Below are positions 56,316-64,000 of a stretch of DNA of 64,000 nucleotides, piece by piece. The translations under genes and the position numbers were made by a program. Origin of the DNA: Aldehydirespirator sp963667505 (GTDB lineage: Bacteria; Actinomycetota; Acidimicrobiia; Acidimicrobiales; Aldehydirespiratoraceae); NCBI GenBank assembly GCA_963667505.2, contig OY763490.2, positions 682,001 through 746,000 of the forward strand. Direction: 5' to 3'. Positions within the stretch are counted from its first letter, which is position 1. The number at the start of each line of letters is the position of its first letter. The notes under the pieces were generated by a model, which searched no databases, was not told the DNA's origin, and saw only the letters and a list, made by a program, of their open reading frames with translations.

Positions 56316-57704
56316 ATGTTGGATCCCGAAATTGTGAACCAGACCCTGGCCGCGGCGATGCGCACCGGAGCGGACTTCGCCGAGGTCTTCGCCGAAGACC
56401 GGCGCTCCTCGTCGGCCGTGCTCGACGACGGCCGGGTGGAGGAGGTGGTCTCGGGCCGCGACCGCGGTGCCGGCATCCGGGTGGTGGCCGGCGAGACCAC
56501 CGGTTTCGCCCACACCGCGGACTTGAGCGCCTCCGGGCTGCTGGCGGCCGCCGGGGCTGCCTCGGCCGCGGCCAGCCGGGGCGTTGGCGGGACGCAGACG
56601 GTGCCGGTGGGCCCGCTGGATTCCCGAGGCGTGACCGTCCGGGTGGCGCCCGAGGACGTGCCCAAGCACACCAAGGTCGAGTTGCTGAACGCGGCCGACG
56701 CCGCGGCCCGGTCCGCGGGCGGAGCCATCACCCAGGTGTCGGCCCGCTACGGCGACGGCCGCCGCCGCATCGTCGTGGCCGACAGCGACGGGCTGTTCGT
56801 CTCCGACGACCAGGTGCGCACCCTGTTCTCGGTCTCCTGCGTGGCCTCGGGCGACACCGGAATGCAGACCGGCCGGGAGTCTGCGGGCCGAACTGTCGGA
56901 TTCGAGCTCTTCGACACCTACGACGTGGAGGAGATGGCCCGCCGGGCCGCGCAGCGGGCGCTGACCAAGCTGGCGGCCAGGCCCGCCCCCAGCGGCGCCA
57001 TGCCGGTGGTGGTGGGGCCCGGCGGCGGCGGCGTGCTGTTCCACGAGGCCTGCGGGCACGGACTGGAGGCCGACCTGGTCGCCAAGTCGGCGTCGGCCTT
57101 CGCGGGCCGGGTCGGCGAGCAGGTGGCCGTGCCGATGGTCACCCTGGTGGACGACGGCACCATGGCCGGGGAATGGGGCCACTACGGCATCGACGACGAG
57201 GGCCGTCCCGCGGCCCGCAACGTGCTCATCGCCGACGGCGTGCTCACCGACTACATGTGGGACCGTGTGCGGGCCCGCAGGCAGGGTCGGGCCAGTTCGG
57301 GCAACGGCCGCCGCCAGAGCTACCAGCACCTGCCCATGGTGCGCATGACCAACACCTTCATCGCCAACGGAAGCGACGACCCCGCCGACATCGTGGCCGA
57401 CACCCCCCACGGCGTTTACGTGGCCCAGCTCGGCGGAGGGCAGGTCAACACGGCCACCGGCGACTTCGTGTTCGGCATGACCGAGGCCTACCTAATCGAG
57501 AACGGCCGCATCACCGCCCCCGTGCGGGAGGGCAACCTCATCGGCAACGGCCCGGAGGTGCTGACCCGCATCGACGCGCTCGGCGACGACTTCGCCATGG
57601 GCTCGCCGGGCACCTGCGGCAAGGACGGCCAGGGCGTCCCGGTGGGAGACGGCACGCCGACGCTGAGGGTGAGCTCGCTCACCGTCGGCGGAACCGCCGC
57701 GTGA
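56316..57704 (+). CDS. tldD: TldD metalloprotease subunit
   Basis: A 462-residue TldD protein. The zinc motif LFHEACGHGLEADLV (HExxxH) lies near residue 244, followed by MVTLVDDGTMAGEWGHYGIDDEG (further zinc ligand) and YQHLPMVRMTNTFI. TldD and TldE form a complex that degrades unfolded peptides and, in some bacteria, matures peptide products such as microcin B17. ATG 56316 lies 8 bases after a TACGAT box, with no ribosome-binding site. tldE follows after 88 bases that contain a REP-like element. Confidence 0.95.
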   Translation: MLDPEIVNQTLAAAMRTGADFAEVFAEDRRSSSAVLDDGRVEEVVSGRDRGAGIRVVAGETTGFAHTADLSASGLLAAAGAASAAASRGVGGTQTVPVGPLDSRGVTVRVAPEDVPKHTKVELLNAADAAARSAGGAITQVSARYGDGRRRIVVADSDGLFVSDDQVRTLFSVSCVASGDTGMQTGRESAGRTVGFELFDTYDVEEMARRAAQRALTKLAARPAPSGAMPVVVGPGGGGVLFHEACGHGLEADLVAKSASAFAGRVGEQVAVPMVTLVDDGTMAGEWGHYGIDDEGRPAARNVLIADGVLTDYMWDRVRARRQGRASSGNGRRQSYQHLPMVRMTNTFIANGSDDPADIVADTPHGVYVAQLGGGQVNTATGDFVFGMTEAYLIENGRITAPVREGNLIGNGPEVLTRIDALGDDFAMGSPGTCGKDGQGVPVGDGTPTLRVSSLTVGGTAA

Positions 57705-57717
57705 GGCACTCCTCTTC

Positions 57718-57770
57718 CGGAATTGGCAGCGTTTTGCACGGATGGCGTGCGTATTGCTGCCAGTTCGGCT
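57718..57770 (+). repeat. Single REP-like element between tldD and tldE
   Basis: GGAATTGGCAGCGTTTTGCA at the left and TTGCTGCCAGTTCG at the right form a hairpin-capable pair. It is a single copy of the element arrayed at 17092-17505, with the same inner sequence GTTTTGCA and GGCGTGCGT. Confidence 0.85.
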
Positions 57771-57792
57771 CGGGGCCGGGTAGGGGCTGATC

Positions 57793-59142
57793 GTGCCTGA
57801 GCCGGGCCTGCTGGAGGTTGCTGAGCGGGTCGTGGGCTGGGCCGGCGCGGGCTTCGATGTGGAGGCTTTCGTCGCCCGGGAGCACGAGACCGAGGTGCGG
57901 GCCTACGAGGGCGAGGTCGAGTCGCTCACCGCCGCCTCGTCGCAGGGAATCGGGGTGCGGGTGGTGCGCGACGGCCGCCAGGGCTTCGCCTACGCGGCGA
58001 CCCTGGACGACGACACGCTGCGCGAGACCTTCGAGGAGGCGCTCGACAACTCCCGCTTCGGCGGCGCCGACGAGTTCGCCGGCGTGGCCGAGCCCGACGG
58101 AGTGGCGCCCGCCCAACTGGACCTCTACCGCGAGGAGTTGGCCGACTTCCCGACCGAGGACAAGGTGGCGCTGGCCCTGGAGCTCGAACGGGCCACCCTG
58201 GCCGCCGACCCGAGGGTGAGCGGCGTGGAGTCCGCCGAGTACGCCGACTCGGTCTACGAGTCCGCGGTGGCCACCTCCCGCGGCGTGGCCGCCACCTCCC
58301 GGGAGACAGGCTGCTACCTCGCCGCCTACAGCCTCGCCTCCGAGCGCGGCGACACCCAGACCGGCTTCGGATACTCGGTGGGCCGCCATCCCGGCGATCT
58401 GTCGGCGGAGACGGCCGGCGTCGATGCCGCGCACCGGGCCACCCGCCTGCTGGGCGCGGCCAAGGCGCCCACCAGGCGGCTCACGGTGGTGCTGGACCCG
58501 TTCGTCTCGGCCCGATTCCTGTCCATCGTCGGCGCCACCCTGAGTGGAGAGGCCGTCCTCAAGGGCCGCTCGATCTTCGCAGACCGGATGGACGCCGAGG
58601 TGGCCGCGGCGTCGGTGACGCTCATCGACGACGCCACCGACTCCGACGCCTACTCCGCCTCGGCTATCGACGCCGAAGGCCTGGCGACCAGGCGGATCCC
58701 GCTCGTCCGCGACGGGGTCCTCAGCGCGTTCCTGTATGACACCTACACCGCCCGCCGGGCGGGAGTGTCCTCCACCGGCTCGGCGGTGCGGGGCGGGTTC
58801 AAGGGAACGCCCGGCGTCGGCGCCCACGCCCTGCGACTGGCCCCGGGCCGCCGCCCGCAGGCTGACATCGTGGCCGACATCGCCGACGGCCTGCTCGTGC
58901 AGGGCGTGACCGGGCTGCACAGCGGCGTGAACCCGGTGTCGGGCGACTTCTCGGTGGGCGCGGAGGGCCTGCGCATCCGCGACGGCGAGACGGCCGAGCC
59001 GGTGCGCGAGGTGACCATCGCCAGCACGCTTCAGCGGCTCCTGCTCGACGTCGTCGAGGTGGGCAGCGACCTGGAGTACCTGCCCATGAGCGCGGCGGGA
59101 GTGACGCTGGCCATCTCCGACGTCACCATGTCCGGCGCCTAG
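57793..59142 (+). CDS. tldE: TldE/PmbA protease-complex subunit
   Basis: A 449-residue PmbA/TldE protein. The N-terminal domain has EVESLTAASSQGIGVRVVRDGRQGFAYAA; the C-terminal domain has RRLTVVLDPFVSARFLSIVGATLSGEAVLKGRSIF and LYDTYTARRAGVSSTGSA, but no HExxxH, as expected for the non-catalytic partner. It starts at GTG 57793. Its end runs into a short repeat (GGACGGT...TTCGGA(G/A)CGTAG, twice) that carries the uppP promoter. Confidence 0.94.
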   Translation: MPEPGLLEVAERVVGWAGAGFDVEAFVAREHETEVRAYEGEVESLTAASSQGIGVRVVRDGRQGFAYAATLDDDTLRETFEEALDNSRFGGADEFAGVAEPDGVAPAQLDLYREELADFPTEDKVALALELERATLAADPRVSGVESAEYADSVYESAVATSRGVAATSRETGCYLAAYSLASERGDTQTGFGYSVGRHPGDLSAETAGVDAAHRATRLLGAAKAPTRRLTVVLDPFVSARFLSIVGATLSGEAVLKGRSIFADRMDAEVAAASVTLIDDATDSDAYSASAIDAEGLATRRIPLVRDGVLSAFLYDTYTARRAGVSSTGSAVRGGFKGTPGVGAHALRLAPGRRPQADIVADIADGLLVQGVTGLHSGVNPVSGDFSVGAEGLRIRDGETAEPVREVTIASTLQRLLLDVVEVGSDLEYLPMSAAGVTLAISDVTMSGA

Positions 59143-59181
59143 AGGACGGTCTGTTCGGAGCGTAGGGGACGGTTCGGAACG

Positions 59182-59187
59182 TAGCCT
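59182..59187 (+). promoter_or_regulatory. -10 box of uppP
   Basis: TAGCCT lies 8 bases before GTG 59196; no ribosome-binding site is present. The hexamer is the same as for the helicase and moaA genes. Confidence 0.5.
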
Positions 59188-59195
59188 CGGCGTCG

Positions 59196-60008
59196 GTGCC
59201 GATCCTCCATGCTGTCGTGCTGGGAATCGTCCAGGGCCTCTCGGAGTTCCTGCCGGTCTCCTCCAGCGGACACCTGGTCCTGACCCGATGGCTGCTGGGC
59301 TGGGACGAACTGGCGGGAGACACCGCGACTGCCTTCGACGTTGCGGTCCACGTCGGCACGCTGATCGGAGCGGCCGCCTACCTGCGGCGCGACATCGCCA
59401 CCTACGCGGCGGCCGCCTTGGCACCCGTTCTGGGACGGGGGCCGCTCGGGCCCGACGGCCGCATCGGCTGGGCCCTGGTCGTGTCGGCCGTGCCCGCCGG
59501 GATCGTCGGCGTGGCCGCGGGGGAGGCGCTGCGGGGCTCGGTGGAAGTGGTGCCGGTGGCGCTGGCGTTGATCGTCTTCGGCCTGCTCATGGGCGCCTCC
59601 GACCGGCCGGCGCCGCGGCGGGGCCGTCAAGACTTCGGCTTCGGCCATGCCTTGGTGATGGGGGCCGGCCAGGCGCTCGCCCTGCAGCCGGGGGTCTCCC
59701 GCTCGGGGGTGACGATGACCCTCGCCCGGGCCCTCGGCTACGACCGTGAGGCCGCGGTGCGGCTGGCGTTCCTCATGAGCCTGCCGGTGATCGCGGGCGC
59801 AGGGGTCTACGGCCTTGTCGGGCTGAGCGTCCCGGCGTCGCTGTGGCCCTCGCTGGTGTGGGGCGCGGGGTCGTCGATGGTCACCGGCTGGGTGGCCGTA
59901 TGGGGCACGGCCCGGATCGTGGCCCGGGCCGGTCTAGGGCCTTTCGTGCTGTATCGGCTGCTGGCCGGATGCGCGGTGCTGGCCCTGGTGGCGAGCCCGT
60001 GGTACTGA
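59196..60008 (+). CDS. uppP: Undecaprenyl-diphosphatase
   Basis: A 270-residue integral membrane protein. The two diagnostic motifs are GIVQGLSEFLPVSSSGHLVL (near residues 9-28) and LQPGVSRSGVTMTLARALG (near 165), with about eight hydrophobic segments. It recycles the undecaprenyl lipid carrier for cell-wall synthesis and confers bacitracin tolerance. Length is normal. It is convergent with the gene at 60013, only 4 bases away. Confidence 0.96.
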   Translation: MPILHAVVLGIVQGLSEFLPVSSSGHLVLTRWLLGWDELAGDTATAFDVAVHVGTLIGAAAYLRRDIATYAAAALAPVLGRGPLGPDGRIGWALVVSAVPAGIVGVAAGEALRGSVEVVPVALALIVFGLLMGASDRPAPRRGRQDFGFGHALVMGAGQALALQPGVSRSGVTMTLARALGYDREAAVRLAFLMSLPVIAGAGVYGLVGLSVPASLWPSLVWGAGSSMVTGWVAVWGTARIVARAGLGPFVLYRLLAGCAVLALVASPWY

Positions 60009-60012
60009 CGCT

Positions 60013-60633
60013 CTAGGGGCTGGACGGCGGTCGGGGCACGAGAACGAGGATCACGCCTCCGGTCGTGAGTGCGTCCACGGTCGCGTCCACCTGCTCGGCG
60101 GGTACGGCCACCACCGCCTCTTCGCCTTCGTCGTCGACTTTGACGACCAGTGCTTCGCGCACCACCGCCGACCCGTCGAGCACCGCGTGGACGTCCACCA
60201 GGTCACCCGGCGCGAACGCCTGGCCCTCCACGGGCACAGGGACGCCCCGAGTGTGCAGCGGCAGCAGGTCGGCCGGCCCCGGCGGCAGTACCACGGGAGC
60301 AGCCGGCGGAGGATCGGCGGAGCGGCCGCTGAGAGCCGCGAACACGGCCAGAGCCGCGCCGCCGGCCGCGGCCCAGCGAAGCCAGCGGTGGCGGTGCAGC
60401 CCCGTCCGAATCCGCCCGGCCGCGCTGCGGCGGACGCCGGGGCGGGGCCTGGCCATCGAGGGAGGGCCGTGGCGCGGCCCCCGATTCGGTTGCGCCGCGT
60501 GCGGCAGCTGCGGCCCGTGCGGCGGGCGCGGACGCTGGGGGACTGGTTCAGTGGGCGACATCGAGGCGTCCGCGACGAAATGGCGCGGATCGGGCGTAGA
60601 CGGGCGTTTGGGGACTGGTTGAGCGGGCGACAT
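60013..60633 (-). CDS. SAF-domain-like membrane-anchored protein
   Basis: A 206-residue protein. The first 70 residues are Pro/Arg/His-rich, with the opening MSPAQPVPKRP repeated 24 residues later as MSPTEPVPQRP, so the gene start has been duplicated in frame; ATG 60561 may be the original start. A transmembrane helix follows (WAAAGGAALAVFAALSG), then a small beta-rich domain (RGVPVPVEGQAFAPGDLVDVH, ALVVKVDDEGEEAVVAVPAE) resembling the SAF domain of CpaB/FlgA-like proteins. Function unknown. Confidence 0.6.
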   Translation of the reverse strand: MSPAQPVPKRPSTPDPRHFVADASMSPTEPVPQRPRPPHGPQLPHAAQPNRGPRHGPPSMARPRPGVRRSAAGRIRTGLHRHRWLRWAAAGGAALAVFAALSGRSADPPPAAPVVLPPGPADLLPLHTRGVPVPVEGQAFAPGDLVDVHAVLDGSAVVREALVVKVDDEGEEAVVAVPAEQVDATVDALTTGGVILVLVPRPPSSP

Positions 60634-60762
60634 CGAGACTCCTGGCGATCGACCGGGCAGGCTCCCGCACTCGGTTCGCAGACCTCGCCTAGGAGACTGG
60701 CGAGCCGAGCGGGGGAGAGGTCGCCAAAAGCGACGAGCCGTCGCGTCAGCGGCGACGATGGG

Positions 60763-60784
60763 GTCGCGGCGCTCGGGCCGCGAC
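60763..60784 (-). terminator. Hairpin after the fmdB-like gene
   Basis: GTCGCGGC (60763-60770) and GCCGCGAC (60777-60784) form a perfect 8-bp stem with a 6-base loop, 14 bases beyond the stop of the fmdB-like gene. No U-tract. Confidence 0.5.
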
Positions 60785-60798
60785 GAGCGGTCGGGCCG

Positions 60799-61236
60799 CT
60801 AAGAGGAGGACGAGGCGCCGGCCTTGGCCCGCTCGGCGCCCGAGCGCGAGCCCGAGGACGACGAGCCCGAGGTCGACGAGTCCTTGGAGGACGACGACCC
60901 GCCCGCGGAGGACGAGTCCTTGGTTGACGAGTCCTTGGAGGTCGACGAACTGTCTTTGCTCGACGAGTCCGTGGCCGATGAGTCCTTCGAGGCCTCGGCC
61001 TCGCGCTCCTTGCGTCGGCCCTTGGCGTTGGCGCCGTGGTCGTTCTTGTAGAAGCCGTCTCCCTTGAAGGCGATGGCCACTCCGCTGAACACCTTCTTGA
61101 CCGGGCCTTCGCCCGGCGCCTCGCAGGCAGCCGGGCCGCCCTCGACCGGGCACATCGTGAGCGTGTCGTCGCTGAACGACTGCCTCACCTCGAACTGCAC
61201 TGAGCAGCGATCGCAGCGGTAGTCGTACATCGGCAC
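60799..61236 (-). CDS. FmdB-type zinc-ribbon protein with a Ser-rich tail
   Basis: A 145-residue protein. GTG 61236 gives (M)PMYDYRCDRCSVQFEVRQS, the usual FmdB opening with a CxxC zinc knuckle; a second Cys pair (TMCPVEGGPAAC) and FSGVAIAFKGDGFYKND complete the domain by about residue 70. The remaining half is a KDSSxxx-type Ser/Asp/Lys repeat tail that is longer than usual. The family function is unsettled. A TATCCT box lies 8 bases upstream on the minus strand (61250-61245). It diverges from plsY. Confidence 0.88.
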   Translation of the reverse strand: MPMYDYRCDRCSVQFEVRQSFSDDTLTMCPVEGGPAACEAPGEGPVKKVFSGVAIAFKGDGFYKNDHGANAKGRRKEREAEASKDSSATDSSSKDSSSTSKDSSTKDSSSAGGSSSSKDSSTSGSSSSGSRSGAERAKAGASSSS

Positions 61237-61343
61237 GGCGCCGAAGGATACCGCTGCCTCACCGCCGCGACACTGCACGCCGCGGCGACGAACCTTGCAC
61301 CCGGCCGCCCTGCTCCGCTGCGGCAGGTCCGCCTGACGGCGCG

Positions 61344-61349
61344 TACGAT
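61344..61349 (+). promoter_or_regulatory. -10 box of plsY
   Basis: TACGAT lies 6 bases before GTG 61356 and no ribosome-binding site is seen. Confidence 0.5.
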
Positions 61350-61355
61350 TCGCGC

Positions 61356-61940
61356 GTGTCGGTGCAGATGGTCGCTGCCTTCCTGGTGGCCTACGCAGTA
61401 GGCCTGTTCCCGACCGCGAAGCTGGTGGGACGACGGATCGGCCGCGATCCCACCGTGGAGGGATCCGGCAATCCCGGCGCCACCAACATCTACCGCCTGG
61501 GCGGTCGCCTCGCGGGAATGGCAGTGGTTCTGGGTGACATGGCCAAGGGGGCGGCACCGACCCTGGCGACCCTGCTGGTGTGGGACCGGCCCGAGGCTCT
61601 GGCCGCCTGGGGCGGGGTCGTCCTCGGACATGTGTTCCCGTTGCCCCACCCTCGGCGCGGCGGCAAGGGAATGGCGGCGGGAGGCGGCGGCGGGCTGGTG
61701 CTGGATCCGCTAGTCGGGGTGGTCTGCGCCGTGCTGTTCGTGGCCGTGGTGAGGTTGCGCCGGCTCGCGTCCCTCGGATCCCTGAGCGTGGGCGTCTCGT
61801 ACCCGCTGCTGGTGGCGGTGCGCGGCTGGCCCTGGCCAGAAGTGGCGGTGGCCCTGGCGGTGATGGGCCTCATGGCGTTTCGTCACCATCGCAATATCGT
61901 GCGGTTGTGGCGCGGCACCGAACCGGAGCTGTGGGCCTGA
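61356..61940 (+). CDS. plsY: Glycerol-3-phosphate acyltransferase PlsY
   Basis: A 194-residue membrane protein with the PlsY motifs GSGNPGATNIYRL (near 36), GHVFPLPHPRRGGKGMAAG (near 91) and FRHHRNIVRLWRGTEP near the end. It transfers an acyl group from acyl-phosphate to glycerol 3-phosphate, the first step of phospholipid synthesis. About five hydrophobic segments are present. The 3' end is followed by tandem repeats. Confidence 0.92.
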   Translation: MSVQMVAAFLVAYAVGLFPTAKLVGRRIGRDPTVEGSGNPGATNIYRLGGRLAGMAVVLGDMAKGAAPTLATLLVWDRPEALAAWGGVVLGHVFPLPHPRRGGKGMAAGGGGGLVLDPLVGVVCAVLFVAVVRLRRLASLGSLSVGVSYPLLVAVRGWPWPEVAVALAVMGLMAFRHHRNIVRLWRGTEPELWA

Positions 61941-61941
61941 G

Positions 61942-62024
61942 CCCCGCAGGACGAGCCGATGGGCCGCGGCCCCGCAGGACGAGCCGATGAGCCGCGGCCC
62001 CGCAGGACGAGCCGATGGGCCGCG
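61942..62024 (+). repeat. Three tandem repeats after plsY
   Basis: A unit of about 29 bases, CCCCGCAGGACGAGCCGATG followed by (G/A)GCCGCGG, occurs three times with single-base differences between the plsY stop and the moeA gene. Confidence 0.85.
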
Positions 62025-62077
62025 ACTGGCGGAGGCCCGGCCGTGACCAGGTTGCGACGAGCCGGGGGTTGGCCGCG

Positions 62078-63287
62078 ATGATCCCGCTGGCCGAGGCCCG
62101 CGCCCATGTGCTCGACCGGGTGGCCGTGCCCGCGCCTCGACGGGTGCCGCTGGGCGAGGCGCTCGGCCTGATCCTCGCCGAGCCGGTCACGTCGGCCGAG
62201 GCCGTCCCCGCGTTCGCCAACACCGCCATGGACGGCTTCGCGGTGGTGGCGACCGACACGGCCGGCGCCCCGGTGGAACTCGACGTGGTGGGCACCGTCG
62301 CGGCGGGCGACGCCGGGGACCTGAGGGTCGGCCCGGGCCAGGCCGCCCGGATCATGACCGGAGCGCCCATGCCGCCCGGCGCCGACGCGGTGGTGAAGGT
62401 GGAACTGACCCGGCCCGCCGACGGCCCCGCAGACCGGGTCGTCGTGGAAGCCGCCGTCAAGGCAGGCAACCATGTGCGCCTCCCCGGCGAGGACGTCACC
62501 GAGGGCGAACTGGTACTGGAGGCAGGCACAGCGGTGTCCGCGGCCCGCCTCGGGGTGCTGGCCGGCATCGGCGCGTACGAGGTGGTCGCCCATCCCCGCC
62601 CCCGGGTGGGCGTGCTGTCCACGGGCGACGAGCTGTCCGACGACGGCGGCCCGCTGCGGCGGGGCCAGATTCGCGACACCAACCGGTGCACGCTGCTGGG
62701 CCTGCTGGCCGAGGCCGGCTTCGAGGGGGTCGATCTGGGCATCGCCCCCGACCGCGAGCCCGACATCGAGCGGGCGTTCCGCCGACGGCGCGGCCCGCTG
62801 CGATGCGGTGCTGTCTTCGGGCGGGGTCTCGATGGGGGACTTCGACTACGTCAAGCTCGTGCTCGACCGCATCGGGGAGATGCGCTGGATGCAGATCGCC
62901 ATCAAGCCGGCCAAGCCGTTCGCCTTCGGCGTGGTCGAGGGCACTCCGGTGTTCGGCCTGCCCGGCAACCCGGTGTCGTCGATGGTCAGCTTCGAGCTGC
63001 TGGCCAAGCCGGCTCTGCGGGCCATGGCCGGGCGGCGGCCCGACGACCTCGGCCCCGACCTGGTGCGAGCGGTCAGCGACGGCAGCCTCCGCCGCAAGCG
63101 CGACGGCAAGACCCACTACCTGAGGGTCTTCGCGAGGCGCGACGAGACCGGCAGGCTGCGGGTCGCCAGCTCCGGCGGCCAGGGCTCGCACCAGCTTGCA
63201 GCCATGGCTCGGGCCGACGCCCTTGCGGTGGTGCCCGACGGCGTCGGAGTGGACGCAGGCGGCACGGTCGATGTCATCCTGCTGTGA
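62078..63287 (+). pseudogene. moeA: Molybdopterin molybdotransferase, frameshifted
   Basis: From ATG 62078 the frame encodes normal MoeA: MIPLAEARAHVLDRV, AFANTAMDGFAVVA, MTGAPMPPGADAVVKVE and RVGVLSTGDEL. Near 62785 (GCGTTCCGCCGACGGCGCGG) a one-base shift is required. The second frame gives LSSGGVSMGDFDYVKLVLD, IAIKPAKPFAFGVVEGTPVF and GLPGNPVSSMVSFELL to the stop at 63287. MoeA inserts molybdate into molybdopterin. Since moaA follows and the rest is conserved, a sequencing error is as likely as true loss. Confidence 0.88.
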
Positions 63288-63362
63288 GACCTGAGACCGC
63301 GGCCCGTTCCGGCCTGCCTGCGCCGTTGGTGTCGGGCCGGGGTGCGAGATCACCGCTGGCGC

Positions 63363-63368
63363 TAGCCT
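63363..63368 (+). promoter_or_regulatory. -10 box of moaA
   Basis: TAGCCT lies 9 bases before ATG 63378, with no ribosome-binding site, the same arrangement as the helicase and uppP genes. Confidence 0.5.
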
Positions 63369-63377
63369 GAGTCGCAG

Positions 63378-64000
63378 ATGACCGAACAGCTTCTGGACGG
63401 ATTCGGCCGGGTGCATCGCGATCTGCGCATCTCGGTCACGGACCGCTGCAATTTCCGGTGCACCTACTGCATGCCGGCCGAGGGCCTCGAATGGGTGCCC
63501 CGCGAGGATCTGCTGACGTTCGAGGAGATCGCCCGGGTGGCCCGCATCATGGTGCGGCGCTACGGGGTGGACGGCATACGCCTCACCGGCGGCGAGCCCA
63601 CGGTGCGGGCCCGGCTGCCCGTGCTGGTGGGGATGCTGTCGGAGCTGGACGTCGACCTGGCCATGACCACCAACGGAGTGACGCTGCCGCTGCTGGCTGG
63701 CGACCTGCGACGGGCCGGGCTCGGACGGGTGAACATCTCGTGCGACTCGCTGCGGGCCGACCGCTTCGCCGAGCTGGCCCGCCGCGACGAACTGCCCCGC
63801 GTGCTCGAGGGCATAGACGCGGCCATCGACGCGGGCTTCTCCCCGGTGAAGGTCAACTGTGTGGTGATGCGGGGAGTAAACGACGACGAGATCGCCGACT
63901 TCGTGGACTTCGGCCGGCGCAAGGGCGTCGAGGTGCGGTTCATCGAGTTCATGCCCCTCGACGCCGACGGCATATGGAGCAACGACACCGTCGTCGGGGT
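63378..64000 (+). CDS. moaA: GTP 3',8-cyclase, cut by the window end
   Basis: The 207 visible residues are the N-terminal two-thirds of MoaA. The radical-SAM cluster motif is SVTDRCNFRCTYCMP (CxxxCxxC) near residues 20-34, followed by RLTGGEPTVRARL and AMTTNGVTLPLLA. MoaA rearranges GTP in the first step of molybdenum-cofactor synthesis; the C-terminal second cluster lies beyond the window. It directly follows moeA, making a cofactor gene pair. Confidence 0.96.
   Translation, partial: MTEQLLDGFGRVHRDLRISVTDRCNFRCTYCMPAEGLEWVPREDLLTFEEIARVARIMVRRYGVDGIRLTGGEPTVRARLPVLVGMLSELDVDLAMTTNGVTLPLLAGDLRRAGLGRVNISCDSLRADRFAELARRDELPRVLEGIDAAIDAGFSPVKVNCVVMRGVNDDEIADFVDFGRRKGVEVRFIEFMPLDADGIWSNDTVVG

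Noticed and set aside
57705..57792. Rho-independent terminator between tldD and tldE
   Set aside because: The hairpin there is a copy of the dispersed repeat, has no T-tract, and the two subunits are expected to be co-expressed.

Overview
This is a very GC-rich bacterial chromosome segment (roughly 70% G+C). Its gene content fits a high-GC actinobacterium, most plausibly an Acidimicrobiia-like lineage: a coproporphyrin-type ferrochelatase, an Rpf-like secreted muralytic protein, an FmdB zinc ribbon, a DUF4389 membrane protein, GTG/TTG starts and many leaderless promoters. Taxonomy is inferred from this content, not from any marker search.

Layout. 1-1851: tail of a SRPBCC protein, a TetR regulator and an unknown gene. 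1854-20480: a large catabolic locus. A LacI regulator diverges from an operon with an IolE/MocC-like isomerase, a sugar ABC transporter (lipoprotein, outsized permease, ATPase), IolC, a 2-hydroxyacid dehydrogenase, two Gfo/Idh/MocA dehydrogenases, IolD, an SDR, a desaturase-like oxygenase fused to a Rieske ferredoxin, an RmlD-like reductase, IolB and a LacD-like aldolase. Together they describe uptake and breakdown of myo-inositol or a substituted inositol. The fused oxygenase-ferredoxin resembles rhizobial MocD plus MocE and suggests an O-methyl-inositol or rhizopine-like substrate. 20576-26072: a frameshifted DNA methyltransferase, a second 2-hydroxyacid dehydrogenase, upp, adenosine deaminase and a DEAD-box helicase. 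26216-29426: a SAM riboswitch in front of metX (carrying twelve perfect 33-bp repeats) and a trans-sulfuration enzyme. 29434-36821: small unknown genes, tRNA-Gly, a broken phosphoribosyltransferase, two decayed insertion sequences end to end, tRNA-Cys, a nucleobase permease with an unusual C-terminal domain, a DUF4389 protein and tRNA-Val.

36845-44687 is a defence and toxin-antitoxin island: an intact-looking HipAB pair, then fragments of a ParE/HigB-like pair, HepT/MntA, VapBC, an XRE/nucleotidyltransferase pair, an RtcB ligase whose catalytic end was replaced by antitoxin sequence, and a DUF4143 ATPase. 44777-64000 is mostly housekeeping: SpoU methylase, K+ channel, tRNA-Gln and tRNA-Glu, VOC protein, MutM, ferrochelatase, Rpf-like protein, crotonase, Nfu protein, Dxs, PAP2 phosphatase, TldD/TldE, UppP, FmdB, PlsY, MoeA (frameshifted) and MoaA (cut by the window end).

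Two genome-wide habits stand out. First, gene ends and starts are repeatedly tandemly duplicated into the neighbouring spacer, and low-complexity repeat inserts sit inside ordinary enzymes. Second, many genes start 5-10 nt after a TANNNT box with no Shine-Dalgarno sequence, and three divergent pairs share overlapping -10 boxes in very short spacers.
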